This document shows, piece by piece, positions 1-11,107 of a stretch of 64,000 nt of DNA. Source of the stretch: Symbiodinium natans (Eukaryota; Sar; Dinophyceae; Suessiales; Symbiodiniaceae); NCBI GenBank assembly GCA_905221605.1, contig CAJNDS010001369.1, positions 666,864 through 730,863 on the forward strand, written 5' to 3'. Position numbers and translations under genes: made by a program. The notes under the pieces were generated by a model. The model was given only the letters and a program-made list of their open reading frames with translations, had not been told where the DNA came from and did no database searches. Position 1 is the first letter of the stretch. Every line of letters begins with the position of its first letter.

Positions 1-1300
1 CTAAGCTGATCAGCGCCTACCCCCTAAACCCTTAAACCCTAAACCCTAAGCTCCTGAGGTCCTAAGCGCCTAAGCGCCTACCCCTTAATCCTTAAACCCT
101 CCTAAGCTCCTAAGCTCCTCAGCGCCTACCCCCCAAACCCATAAACCTTAAATCAAACCCTATAAACCCTAAGCTCCTAGGCTCCGAAACCCAGAAACCT
201 AAACCCCTAACTATAAGCTCCCAAGCTCCTCAGCGCCTACCCCCTACACCCTGAGACCCCGGGGCCCCTTTCAAATTTCAAAAAACCCTTGCCTTCTTCT
301 CTGCTGAAATGTTCTACGTTTTAAGAATTTTGAGAGATTTGTATATTCAAAAGGAGCTTTCGTTTTTGAGGTTGACGGCACGCTAGGGCTGACAAAAGTC
401 CTTTGCTTCATCATCCCCCATCATCCCCCATCATCTTCAGCAGAGAAGAAGGCAAGGTCTTTTAAAGATAAAAAGGGGTCCCGGGGTCTCAGGGTTTAGG
501 GGGTAGGCGCTCAGGTGCTTAGGAGCTTAGGAGCTTAGGGTTTAGGGTTTAGGCGCTTAGGCGCTCAGGAGCTTAAGAGCTTAGGAGTTGATGGTTTAGG
601 GTTTAGGGTTTAAGGGATGAGGGGGTAGGCGCTTAAGCGCCTAGGCGCTTAGGAGCTTAGGAGCCTAGGTTTTAGGGTTTAAGGTCTATAAGGGTTTAGG
701 GGGTAGGCGCTTAGGCGCTCAGGAGCTTAAGAGCTTAGGAGCCGGGACCCAGGGACCCCCTTTTAAATTTCATGATTTCCTTAAAGCCCTTAAAATCTTG
801 AAAGCCCGGGCCGTCTAGATTTTGAGGGTTTTAAGGTTTTTTCAAAGTTCAAAGGTGGGGAGGCCCAGCGCCTGCCCCTTAATCCTTAAACCCTAAACCC
901 TAAGCTGCTAAGCTAGGCTCCTTAGCGCCTAAGCGCCTACCCCCTAAACCCTTAAACCTTAAACCCTAAGCTCCTAAGCTCCTAAGCGCCGACCCCCGAG
1001 ATCCATAAACCCTAAGCTCCAAAGCTCCCTAAGCTGATCAGCGCCTACCCCCTAAACCCTTAAACCCTAAACCCTAAGCTCCTGAGGTCCTAAGCGCCTA
1101 AGCGCCTACCCCTTAATCCTTAAACCCTCCTAAGCTCCTAAGCTCCTCAGCGCCTAAGCGCCTACCCCCCAAACCCATAAACCTTAAATCAACCCTATAA
1201 ACCTCAAGCTCCTAGGCTCCGAAACCCAGAAACCTAAACCCCTAACTATAAGCTCCCAAGCTCCTCAGCGCCTACCCCCTACACCCTGAGACCCCGGGGG
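1..1300. repeat. Degenerate telomere-like arrays in alternating orientation with a long inverted repeat
   Basis: Runs of CCTAAGC/CTTAGGAG/CCCTAAA-like units. They are C-rich from 1-260, G-rich from about 485-740 and C-rich again from about 880-1290. Positions 20-310 are largely the reverse complement of 437-720, sharing the TTCTTCTCTGCTGAA core. The first roughly 250 bp recur from about 1027 to 1330. No coding sequence is visible. Confidence 0.8.
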
Positions 1301-1600
1301 CCCCTTTCAAATTTTAAAAAACCCTTGCCTTCTTCTCTGCTGAAATGTTCTACGTTTTAAGAATTTTGAGAGATTTGTATATTTAAAGGGAGCTTTCGTT
1401 TTTGAGGTTGAGAGCACGCTAGGGCTGACAACAGTCCTTTGCTAGGGGTTCAAATCTTAAAAACCCCTTGCCTTCTTCTCTGCTGAAATGTTCTACGTTT
1501 TAAGAATTTTGAGAGATTTGAATATTTAAAAGGAGCTTTCGTTTTTGAGGTTGAGAGCACGCTAGGGCTGACAAAAGTCCTTTGCTAGGGGTTACAAAAA
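286..1600. repeat. Repeat unit of about 140 bp, three copies
   Basis: A segment beginning CTTGCCTTCTTCTCTGCTGA and continuing through a GAGCTTTCGTTTTTGAGG motif starts near 291, 1326 and 1468. The last two copies are adjacent in tandem. From about 1600 to 1860 only the TTTCGTTTTTGA core persists in decayed form. Confidence 0.75.
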
Positions 1601-1860
1601 ACCCTTTCGCTTAAACGTGTTTACAAAATGCTTTCGTTTTTGAGGATGGGTGCACTCCAAGGTTCACAAAGATCCTTTCGTTTTTGAAGTTGAGGACACA
1701 CTAGGGTTTACACAACAACTGACGTTTTGACGTTGCAGGCGCACCAGGTTGATAGACAAACCTTTCGTTTTTGATGTCGAGGACATATCAAGGTTCAAAC
1801 CGAGCCTTCGCTTTAAGGTTTTGCAAGACAACAGCTTTCGTTAACGTTGTTGCAGTCCTA

Positions 1861-2150
1861 CGTTTTCAATCCTTTAAGATATTTACCAGGCTACAAGAAG
1901 AGCATTCTTGTAAATAAATAGTATGATTGAGGTCTTAGGTCTCCACTCTAAATTTTAATATTTTGCACTAACCATAACTAAAACTGTTTGCATCGTTCAG
2001 TTACCGTGATTTTTGTACAATGTTGATATCTTGAGCCTCCAAAATATTATGAAAAAAAACTCAAGACCTCAATTCGACTCTTCAAAATCTTTAAATCATG
2101 GGCCCTCTAACAGAACACCCTTTAAATAGCTCAGTGTGGTTCGTTTATTC
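1861..2150. other. Unassigned AT-rich spacer
   Basis: AT-rich sequence between the degenerate telomere-like block and the CT-rich satellite. I see no gene or repeat signature in it. Confidence 0.5.
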
Positions 2151-2153
2151 ATC

Positions 2154-2184
2154 GCATCTCTCTCTCTCTCTCTTTCACTCTCGC

Positions 2185-2218
<34 letters not shown>

Positions 2219-2270
2219 CTCTTTGTCTCTGTCGCTCTCTCTCTCTCTCTCTCTCCCTCCTTCCTTCCTT
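2154..2270. repeat. CT microsatellite
   Basis: Long runs of CT dinucleotides with few interruptions. Apparent reading frames across it are low-complexity Ser/Leu or Arg/Glu translations and are not genes. Confidence 0.9.
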
Positions 2271-5200
2271 CCATCATTCCTTTCTCTTCTCCTCTTCCTT
2301 CTGCTTGTTCTTTCCTCTTTCCCGCCCCTCCCGTTTTCTACTTGCCATTCAACAGGGAATGAAAGAAGAAAGTCAAGGATAAGAAAGAGAAGGTACTGAC
2401 AACAGAGGAGCTGGAGTTCTCCTTCGAGAAGGAAATAGAACCACAGAAAGTCAAGGGTGAGAAAGAAGAGTGAAGGTACAGACAAGAGAGGGGGAAGAGG
2501 AGGAGTTCTGCTTGATCCTTCTCACTACCCTCTACCTACCTACATCTCTCTGTTAATTTTTTCTCTTGTTGGAAACGGGGGACAGGATCTTCCTTACTGT
2601 CCTCTTTTCCCCTCTCGCAGTCTTCTCTCAAACCCCTGGGAGGCCCTTTCAGGGAGCCCCTTAGGGAAGCCCCCTTGCGAAAACTGCAGGCCCCTGATGG
2701 ATATTGAAGGAAGCAGATTCACAGGAGAAGGGAAGGAGAACGACAGATACGGAGCAAGGGATACAGAAACGGAAAAAGGAGAGAGAAGCAACTGTCCTCT
2801 CCAAGCTGTTTTCAGAGTGACCCCAAAGACCGGGGTGGGCGTGAGTTCGCCCCTTGCCACTCGAAAGCATCCCCTTCTTGAAACAAACAAAAGGCAGGAA
2901 CCCCTTCTTTCAAAGAATCCGTGTCAGAAGACAAAAGGATACTGCGATAGCCCCTCATTCGTATTTTAATTCCTCCCAGATGCTTTCGGCTCTTTTCCTT
3001 GATAGATGAGTGGGTCCGTCCTCTTCTTTTGGGGTGGGAGAGTTTATTTTCTTAGAATGAGCCCTTCCGTGTATTCTTAATCAGAGGTAGCCCGGCCTAT
3101 GTTGAATACAGATAAGGGCGTTGTCCTGAAAGGCTCTCCTGTTCTAAGGAACACCATGAACGATAGAAGCCTTCATTTGAAAAGGAATCAAAGAGCCCAC
3201 CCAGCATTTCAATAGATGACAGGATTTCGCTGTTCTTAGGAATGCTATTGTCTTTAACAAGCTCTCTTTCTCCTTCCTTTCGTTCTCCCTCCTCGTGCGC
3301 CCGCTTTCTGCACTCTCCCTTTCTTGCGTCCCTTCTGCGGGCCCTTTCTTCCTCTGTTCCTTTTGTCATTACGTAGAGGGGATAATTAGACGAAGGGCAA
3401 GGTTAAGCAAGGAGAAAGAAGAGAATGATCTGATGGAAGGAGGACTTCTCCTGCTCCTTGTAACTACCTTCCACACTTCTCTACATGTCTACATGATCTT
3501 TTCCCTTGTTTTTCTTCTTAGCAACACGGGGAAAGTGTCCTATTCACGCCTCTCTTTCACTCTTGGAGGCCCCTGGATGACACTCTCTGAAGGCCGCCTG
3601 AAACTCTTGGGGGATCAGAGAAAAATTGGAGTGTGTGGAAAGAGGCAGTGCAGGACCATGTCCAGAACAGATCCTGTACACAGGGTCTGCCTCGTAAAGT
3701 CAGAAAGGAGGAGGAATGAACAGAAAGCACCACGGGGCACCGGAGTGAGAGAGACGGAGACAGATAGAGAAGCAAAGAGAAGGAGACAGTAATCAGGGAG
3801 AAGAGGAAGAAGGAAGACAGTGGAAGAGCGACAGATAGGGAAACAGGGTGAAGGAAACAGAAACAATGAAGAAGAGGAAGGAGGAAGCGACGGTGAAAAG
3901 AGGACCGCTTGGAGAACAAAAAGGGGTGAGAGAAGATCAAGAAGAAAAGAGAATAGGTAGGGCAGGACACTTTTTTTTGTCATCCACTGTTCCTTTTCCT
4001 CACCCTTACGCTTATTTTCCGAGAATCGCTCACTCCTTTCTTCCACGGTCTTTGTCCTTCATTTCCCCTCTCTATCTCCTGTCCTCTCTCTAGCTCTCCT
4101 TCCTTTCTTTTCCCACGTTCGTTCTCATCCTCTCTCCGCTCCCCCTTTTCTCGCGTCCATGCCATGAGCCTTTCCTCCTCTGTTCCTTTTGTCATTAAGT
4201 AGGAGGATAGAACATGGGCAAGGTTCAGCAAGGAGAACGAAGGGAATGATAAGATGGAAGGAGGACTTGTCCTGCTCCTTCGAACTACCTTCCACACCTC
4301 TCTACATGTCTCTGAGTCTTTGTTCCTTTCTTTTGTTTTTCTTCTTAGCAATGTGGGAAAGCCCTTGGGGACGCTCCCTGAAAGCTGCCTGACACTCTTG
4401 GGGAAGGCTCAGAGGGTTTGGAGTGTGTGGAAAAAGGCAGTGCAGGGCCATGTCCAGATCAGTGCCTCGTAAAACAGAAAGGATGAGCAATGAACGGAAA
4501 TCGCCGGGGGGCGCCGGAGTGAGAGAGATGGAGACAGATAGAGATCAGGGAGAAGAGGAAGAAGGAAGACAGCGGAAGAGGGACAGCGCGGAAACGGGGT
4601 GAAGGAAACAGAAACAATGAAGCAGGAGATGCAGGAAGCGATGGTGAAAACAGGACCACTTGGAGAACAAAAAGGGGTGTGAGAAGATCAAGAAGAAAAG
4701 AGAATAGGTAGGGCAGGACACTTTTTTTGTTATCCACTGTTCCTTTTCCTCACCCTTACGCTTATTTTCCGAGAATCGCTCACTCCTTTCTTCCACGGTC
4801 TTCGTCCTTCATTTCCCCTCTCTATCTCTCTATCCTCTCTCTAGCTCTCCTTCCTTTCTTTTCCCATGTTTCTTCTCCTCCTTTCTCCGCTCTCCCTTTT
4901 ATCGCGTCCATGCCATGAGCCTTTCCTCCTCTGTTCCTTTTGTCATTACGTAGGGGGATAGAACACGGGCAAGGTTAAGCAGGGAGAATGAAGGAATGAT
5001 AAGATGGAAGGAGGACTCGTCCTGCTCCTTCTAACTACCTTCCACACCTCTCTACATGTCTCTGAGTCTTTGTTCTTTTCTCTTGCTTTTTCTTCTTAGC
5101 AATGTGGGGAAAGGGTCCTCCTCTCACACCTCTCCTTCACTCTTGGAGGCCCCTTGGGGGCGCTCCCTGAAGGCTGCCTGAAACTCTTGTGGAGGCTTAG

Positions 5201-8200
5201 AGGGGTTTGGAGTGTGTGGAAAAAGGCAGTGCAGGGCCATGTCCAGAACAGGACCCATCGTTTGTACAGGGTCTGCCTCGTAAAGTCAGAAAGGCTGAGC
5301 AATGAACGGAAAACACCGTGAGGCGCCGGAGTGAGAGAGATGGAGACAGATAGAGAAGCAAAGAGAGACAGTAATCATGAAAAAGAGGAAGAAGACAGCG
5401 GAAGAGCGACAGAAGGACACAGAAACAATGAAGAAGGGGAAGGAGGAAGCGATAGTAAAAAGAGGACCGCTTGGAGAACAAAAAGAGACAGAGAAGATCA
5501 AGAAGATCAAGAAGAAACGAGAGGAGGTACGGCAGAACACTTGTTTTTGTTATCCACTGTTCCTTTTCCTCGCCCTTACGCTTATTTCCCGAGCATCGCT
5601 CACTCCTTTCTTCCACGGTCTTCGTCCTTCATTTCCCCCCTCTGTCTCTCTATCCTCTCTCTAGCTCTCCTTCCTTTCTTTTCCCACGTTCGTTCTCCTC
5701 CTTTCTCCGCTCTCCCTTTTCTCGTGTCCATTCCATGAGCCTTTCCTCCTCTGTTCCTTTTGTCGTTACGTAGGGGGATAGAACAAGGGCAAGGTTAAGC
5801 AAGGAGAATGAAGGGAATGATAATATGGAAGGAGGACTTCTCCTGCTCCTTCTAACTACCGTCCACACCTCTCTACATGTCTCTGTGTTCTTTTCTTTTG
5901 TTTTCTTCTTAGCAATGTGGGGAAAGGGTCCTCCTCTTTCACTCTTGGAGGCCCCTTGGGGACGCTCCCTGAATGCCGCCTGAAACGGTTGCGGAGGCTC
6001 AGAGGGGTTTGGAGTGTGTGGAAAGAGGCAGTGCAGGGCCAGGTCCAGAACAGGGCCGATCGTTTGTACAGGGTCTGCCTCGAAAAGTCAGAAAGGATGA
6101 GCAATGAACAGAAAACACCGGGGGGCTCCGGAGTGAAAGAGATGGAGACAGATGGAGAAGCAAAGAGAAGGAGACAGTAGTCATGAACAAGAGGAAGAAG
6201 GGAGACAGTGGAAGAGCGACAGATAGGGAAACAGGGTGAAGGAAACAGAAACAATGAAGAAGAGGAAGGATGAAGCGATGGTGAAAAGAGGATCGCTTGG
6301 AGAACAAAAAGGGGTGAGAGAAGATCAAGAAGAAAAGAGAATAGGTAGGGCAGGACACTTGTTTTTGTTATCCACTGTTCCTTTTCCTTTCCCCTTACAC
6401 TTTTTTCCCGAGCATCGCTCACTCCTTTCTTCCACGGTCTTTGTCCTCCGTTCTTTTCCCATGTTCGTTCTCATCCTTTCTCCGCTCTCCCTTTTCTCGT
6501 GTCCATTCCATGAGCCTTTCCTCCTCTGTTCCTTTTGTCATTACGTAGGGGGATAGAACAAGGGCAAGGTTAAGCAAGGAGAATGAAGGGAATGATAAGA
6601 TGGATCGAGGACTTGTCCTGCTCCTTCTAACTACCTTCCACACCTCTCTACAGGTCTCTGCGCTCTTTTCTCTTGTTCCCCACCCTCGGTGTGGGGTTGT
6701 TAGATTTTAAACTCAACTCTTCTCCTCGCCCAGAACTCTTCTCCTCGCCCAGTCTACTCCTCGCTCATCGCTGGAGCGCCCAACCCCAAAGTGTCCCTGG
6801 AATGCCCAACTCTAGAGTGTTCTTGGAGTGCCCAACCCAAGAGTCTCCCTGGAGAGTCTCCAATCCCTGAGCCCAACCTCAAACCCCAGAGTTTTCAGAG
6901 TGCCCAACCCCAGAAATCTTTGTGGGGCGCCCAACCCCCGGAGTGCCCAGCCCCAGAGTCTCCCTGGAGTGTCCAACCCCAAAGTATCTCCACCAAGAGA
7001 GGGTGGGGATGTTCAAAGTAAAACTCCTCTCACGCCTTTCCTTCGCTCTTGGAGGCCCCTTTTGGACGCTCCCTGAAGGCCGCCTGAAACGGTTGCGGAG
7101 GCTCAGAGGGGTTTGGAGTGTGTGGAAAGAGGCAGTGCAGGGCCAGGTCCAGAACAGGGCCGATCGTTTGTACAGGGTCTGCCTCGAAAAGTCAGAAAGG
7201 ATGAGCAATGAACAGAAAACACCGGGGGGCTCCGGAGTGAAAGAGATGGAGACAGATGGAGAAGCAAAGAGAAGGAGACAGTAGTCATGAACAAGAGGAA
7301 GAAGGGAGACAGTGGAAGAGCGACAGATAGGGAAACAGGGTGAAGGAAACAGAAACAATGAAGAAGAGGAAGGATGAAGCGATGGTGAAAAGAGGATCGC
7401 TTGGAGAACAAAAAGGGGTGAGAGAAGATCAAGAAGAAAAGAGAATAGGTAGGGCAGGACACTTGTTTTTGTTATCCACTGTTCCTTTTCCTTTCCCCTT
7501 ACACTTTTTTCCCGAGCATCGCTCACTCCTTTCTTCCACGGTCTTTGTCCTCCGTTCTTTTCCCATGTTCGTTCTCATCCTTTCTCCGCTCTCCCTTTTC
7601 TCGTGTCCATTCCATGAGCCTTTCCTCCTCTGTTCTTTTTGTCATTACGTAGGGGGATAGAACAAGGGCAAGGTTAAGCAAGGAGAATGAAGGGAATGAT
7701 AAGATGGATCGAGGACTTGTCCTGCTCCTTCTAACTACCTTCCACACCTCTCTACAGGTCTCTGCGCTCTTTTCTCTTGTTCCCCACCCTCGGTGTGGGG
7801 TTGTTAGATTTTAGACTCAACTCTTCTCCTCGCCCAGAACTCTTCTCCTCGCCCAGTCTACTCCTCGCTCATCGCTGGAGCGCCCAACCCCAAAGTGTCC
7901 CTGGAATGCCCAACTCTAGAGTGTTCTTGGAGTGCCCAACCCAAGAGTCTCCCTGGAGAGTCTCCAATCCCTGAGCCCAACCTCAAACCCCAGAGTTTTC
8001 AGAGTGCCCAACCCCAGAAATCTTTGTGGGGCGCCCAACCCCCGGAGTGCCCAGCCCCAGAGTCTCCCTGGAGTGTCCAACCCCAAAGTATCTCCACCAA
8101 GAGAGGGTGGGGATGTTCAAAGTAAAACTCCTCTCACGCCTTTCCTTCGCTCTTGGAGGCCCCTTTTGGACGCTCCCTGAAGGCCGCCTGAAACGGTTGC

Positions 8201-8730
8201 GGAGGCTCAGAGGGGTTTGGAGTGTGTGGAAAGAGGCAGTGCAGGGCCAGGTCCAGAACAGGGCCGATCGTTTGTACAGGGTCTGCCTCGAAAAGTCAGA
8301 AAGGATGAGCAATGAACAGAAAACACCGGGGGGCTCCTGAGTGAAAGAGATGGAGACAGATGGAGAAGCAAAGAGAAGGAGACAGTAGTCATGAACAAGA
8401 GGAAGAAGGGAGACAGTGGAAGAGCGACAGATAGGGAAACAGGGTGAAGGAAACAGAAACAATGAAGAAGAGGAAGGATGAAGCGATGGTGAAAAGAGGA
8501 TCGCTTGGAGAACAAAAAGGGGTGAGAGAAGATCAAGAAGAAAAGAGAATAGGTAGGGCAGGACACTTGTTTTTGTTATCCACTGTTCCTTTTCCTTTCC
8601 CCTTACACTTTTTTCCCGAGCATCGCTCACTCCTTTCTTCCACGGTCTTTGTCCTTCATTTCCCCTCTCTATCTCCTATCCTCTCTCTAGCTCTCCTTCC
8701 TTTCTTTTCCCATGTTCGATGAAAATCCCG
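2270..8730. repeat. Purine/pyrimidine-skewed satellite array, about 0.75-1.1 kb units
   Basis: The landmark CCTCTGTTCCTTTTGTCATT (with variants) recurs near 3352, 4176, 4929, 5748, 6528 and 7630. The GGAGTGTGTGGAAAGAGGCA landmark recurs in phase with it. Early units are diverged. The last two (about 6420-7525 and 7524-8630) are almost identical with an exact 1104 bp period. Frames are open on both strands only because the repeat is skewed in composition; no known protein family is visible. Confidence 0.85.
6680..7015. repeat. Minisatellite inside the 1104 bp satellite unit
   Basis: Degenerate units of about 24 bp around GAGTGCCCAACCCCAGAG are repeated many times. A second copy lies 1104 bp downstream at 7784-8119. 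This insert explains why the last two satellite units are longer than the earlier ones. Confidence 0.8.
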
Positions 8731-11060
8731 AGCTCAAGAGGCTAATTAAGCCTTAAGCAGACAAACCCTACCTATTCATCTCTAGGTTAACCCGAAAACC
8801 GACAACGAACCCTTAAACCCTTAAGTCCTAAGTACTAAATGCTAAACTCAAATTCCTATAAAACATTCGATGCCTCTGCCCAACCCAAACCTGGGCAGGA
8901 GAAGTTCAACCACGCCGCCGAGTTTTTTTTTGAAGGGTTGTTTCTTAAGTTTGTATTATGTTTAAAATATAAAACAAAAGGGGTTGCCAAATAATACACA
9001 AAGGTCCATGCCACTTAGGGTTATGGGGTGTAGGGTTGGGGGTTTGAGGTTAAGCTGACACTTTGTGCCTAGCGTAGCCGTGCCGCTGTCATCGCAGTGT
9101 TTTTGTCGTGTGGCCCTAAACCCTAAACCTTAAACCCTAAAGCCCAAACCCTAAACCCTATCTTCCGATCTGCCTCTTGACTCAGAGCCTCTTCGCGCAA
9201 GTCTCCTCAGCTCTAAAACCAAACTACACTGCCTTCCTCTGTGAGCCTCCACCAAAACCTCTCTAAGCCCTAAACCCTGCACCCTAAACCCCAAGCCCCC
9301 TAACCTCCAACCCCCAAGTCCCCCAAGCCCAAAGCCCTTAGCCTCAAAAAGCCAGAAATTCCCCTCAAGGCGCCCCGACCCCTCGAGTCGCGCCAGGAGC
9401 AATCCCCGAACGTTCGACGCAAGCGAAGAAATGGCTCCGCACGGTCGGTTCAGTAAATTAGGGGTCTAGGCAGGCCCTTGGATATTCTACAGTATCCTTA
9501 TGCACGAGCCCTAGACTGACTTTAAACCCAACCCGAGACCCTAAACCCTAAACTCTAAGCCCGAAAATCGTAGTTAGGAACACTTTTTAGACGCAATCCC
9601 AGGGTTTTGCGGATAACAGCGGCTGATAGTCGTAGTTCCTTTATGGGGTTTTGGGTGTGGGGTTGAGGCTCTAGGGTTTAGGCTCTAGACTCTAGGCTCA
9701 TTTTGTACGGTTCGTAGAATATTCTTGGGGCGCCGCACCAGTGACTCAGAGTGCAGTGGGGTTTAGGGTGTAGGGTGTATGTAGGGGGTATAGGGTTTAG
9801 GGCGACACTATGTACCCCAGAACAGGGAACAACGGTTGGGGGGGCCCAGGACCATGTAGAGAGTTGGCCACATCGGGGCGTTGGGATAGGATCGGGTGCA
9901 GGAATTCGGGTGTGGGTGGGAGGGGGGGTTCAGGGTTTATTAGGGCAACAGGGCTTTAGGGCTTTAGGATTTAGGGTTTAGGGTTTAGGGTTTAGGGCAA
10001 CCGATGCGGCACTTGTAGCCACCCACGCAGCGGCATGAAGCTCCCAATATCAGCCAAAGCCACCCCCCCCCCCCCCAACAGAGCCCTAAGAAGCCCCAGG
10101 GTTTAGGGTTTAGGGTTTAGGGTTTAGGGTTTAGGGTTTAGGGTCCAACCCGAAACCCTAAACCTGGGCTTTCCTTCTGGCTGGCTCTTAGGACTGTAAC
10201 CTTTTGGGTTTTTTTGTAAAAACTACGGTAAGGAGCTGTGCCGAACAGCTAAACGTTTAGGAGGGGTTCAGAAGTCAGCCAAGAAACCCCAAGAAGCCTA
10301 AGCCCCAAGAACCCTAAACCCCAACCATCCTAAACCCAAGAACCCTAAACCCCTGCAGAACCCTAAAAGAAGCCTAAGCCGCTTCAGAACCCTAAACCCC
10401 TTCAGAACCCTAAATGAACTCCAAGAAGCCTAAACTTCTTCAGAAACCTAAACCCCTTCAGAAGCCTGGAGCAAACTTTGCGCCGCCGTTTCCGCGGCTG
10501 CTTCCACAGGGATCGCGCAGACTCCCCTGGAGTCAACGGAAGGCGGATCTCCAGTCAAGAACCCAGCGCTATCATCAACCCTAAGCCGGAAGCCCCAAAA
10601 GCCCTAGCTGAACCGTGGACCTTGAAAACAACAAAAGGCGAACAAAAAGGCGAAGTGTGCCGAATATGTAAGGCGCCTTGTCTCCCCCCCTTCTCAAAAT
10701 AGGTGTTGAAGGCTATGGTAGGGTTAGACTGCAGCCCTAAACAGACTACTTCAGAGCCCCCCCTCACCCCTGCAACTCCCTTTTCACCGACTGTGGTGAG
10801 CCACTTATACGTAATCCTTGGGGACCAAATGAACCCAAAAAATTGGGCGCTCGTATACCCTATAATTACGATAGCTCCTGTTAAGGTATATGAGCCAAAA
10901 ACCCCCCCTTTTGGGTTCATTTCGTCCCCAAGGATTCCCGCCCCGCGGGAGTACCCGAAACCCTCAACCCCAAACCCGAAACCCTAAGCCCTAAACCCTA
11001 AACCCTACACCCTAAACCAAGCTCCCAAGCAGCCAACGCCGCCCCCGATGTCCCAAAGCC
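8731..11060. other. Non-coding spacer with scattered telomeric heptamers
   Basis: Contains short CCCTAAA runs (9115-9160), TTTAGGG runs (9965-10000 and 10100-10142), a poly-C tract near 10064 and one inverted-repeat element (10814-10936). I found no convincing exon. It separates the satellite from the probable first exon of the beta-glucosidase gene. Confidence 0.55.
10814..10936. mobile_element. MITE-like inverted-repeat element
   Basis: Terminal inverted repeats of about 28 bp begin AATCCTTGGGGACCAAATGA on the left; the right end is the near-perfect reverse complement, with one mismatch in the core. The roughly 65 bp interior has no coding capacity. Non-autonomous DNA-transposon-like in form; no transposase is visible. 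Confidence 0.75.
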
Positions 11061-11078
11061 ATGGACACAGCCGCGGCG

Positions 11079-11107
11079 ATGAAGACGGCACTTCTCTTTG
11101 TGCCCGC
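11079..11107 (+). CDS. GH3 exon 1 (tentative): start codon and first half of signal peptide
   Basis: Encodes MKTALLFVP plus two bases (GC). It joins exon 2 in phase 2 through a GC donor to give a hydrophobic Ala/Leu stretch typical of a signal peptide. An in-frame upstream ATG at 11061 (in CCATGG) would add MDTAAA. The upstream transcript structure is unknown. Confidence 0.4.

Noticed and set aside
2096-8722. Many overlapping open frames on both strands (Ser/Leu-rich or Arg/Glu/Lys-rich)
   Set aside because: They follow the purine/pyrimidine skew of the satellite, are repeated with the 1104 bp period on both strands, and show no domain signature.
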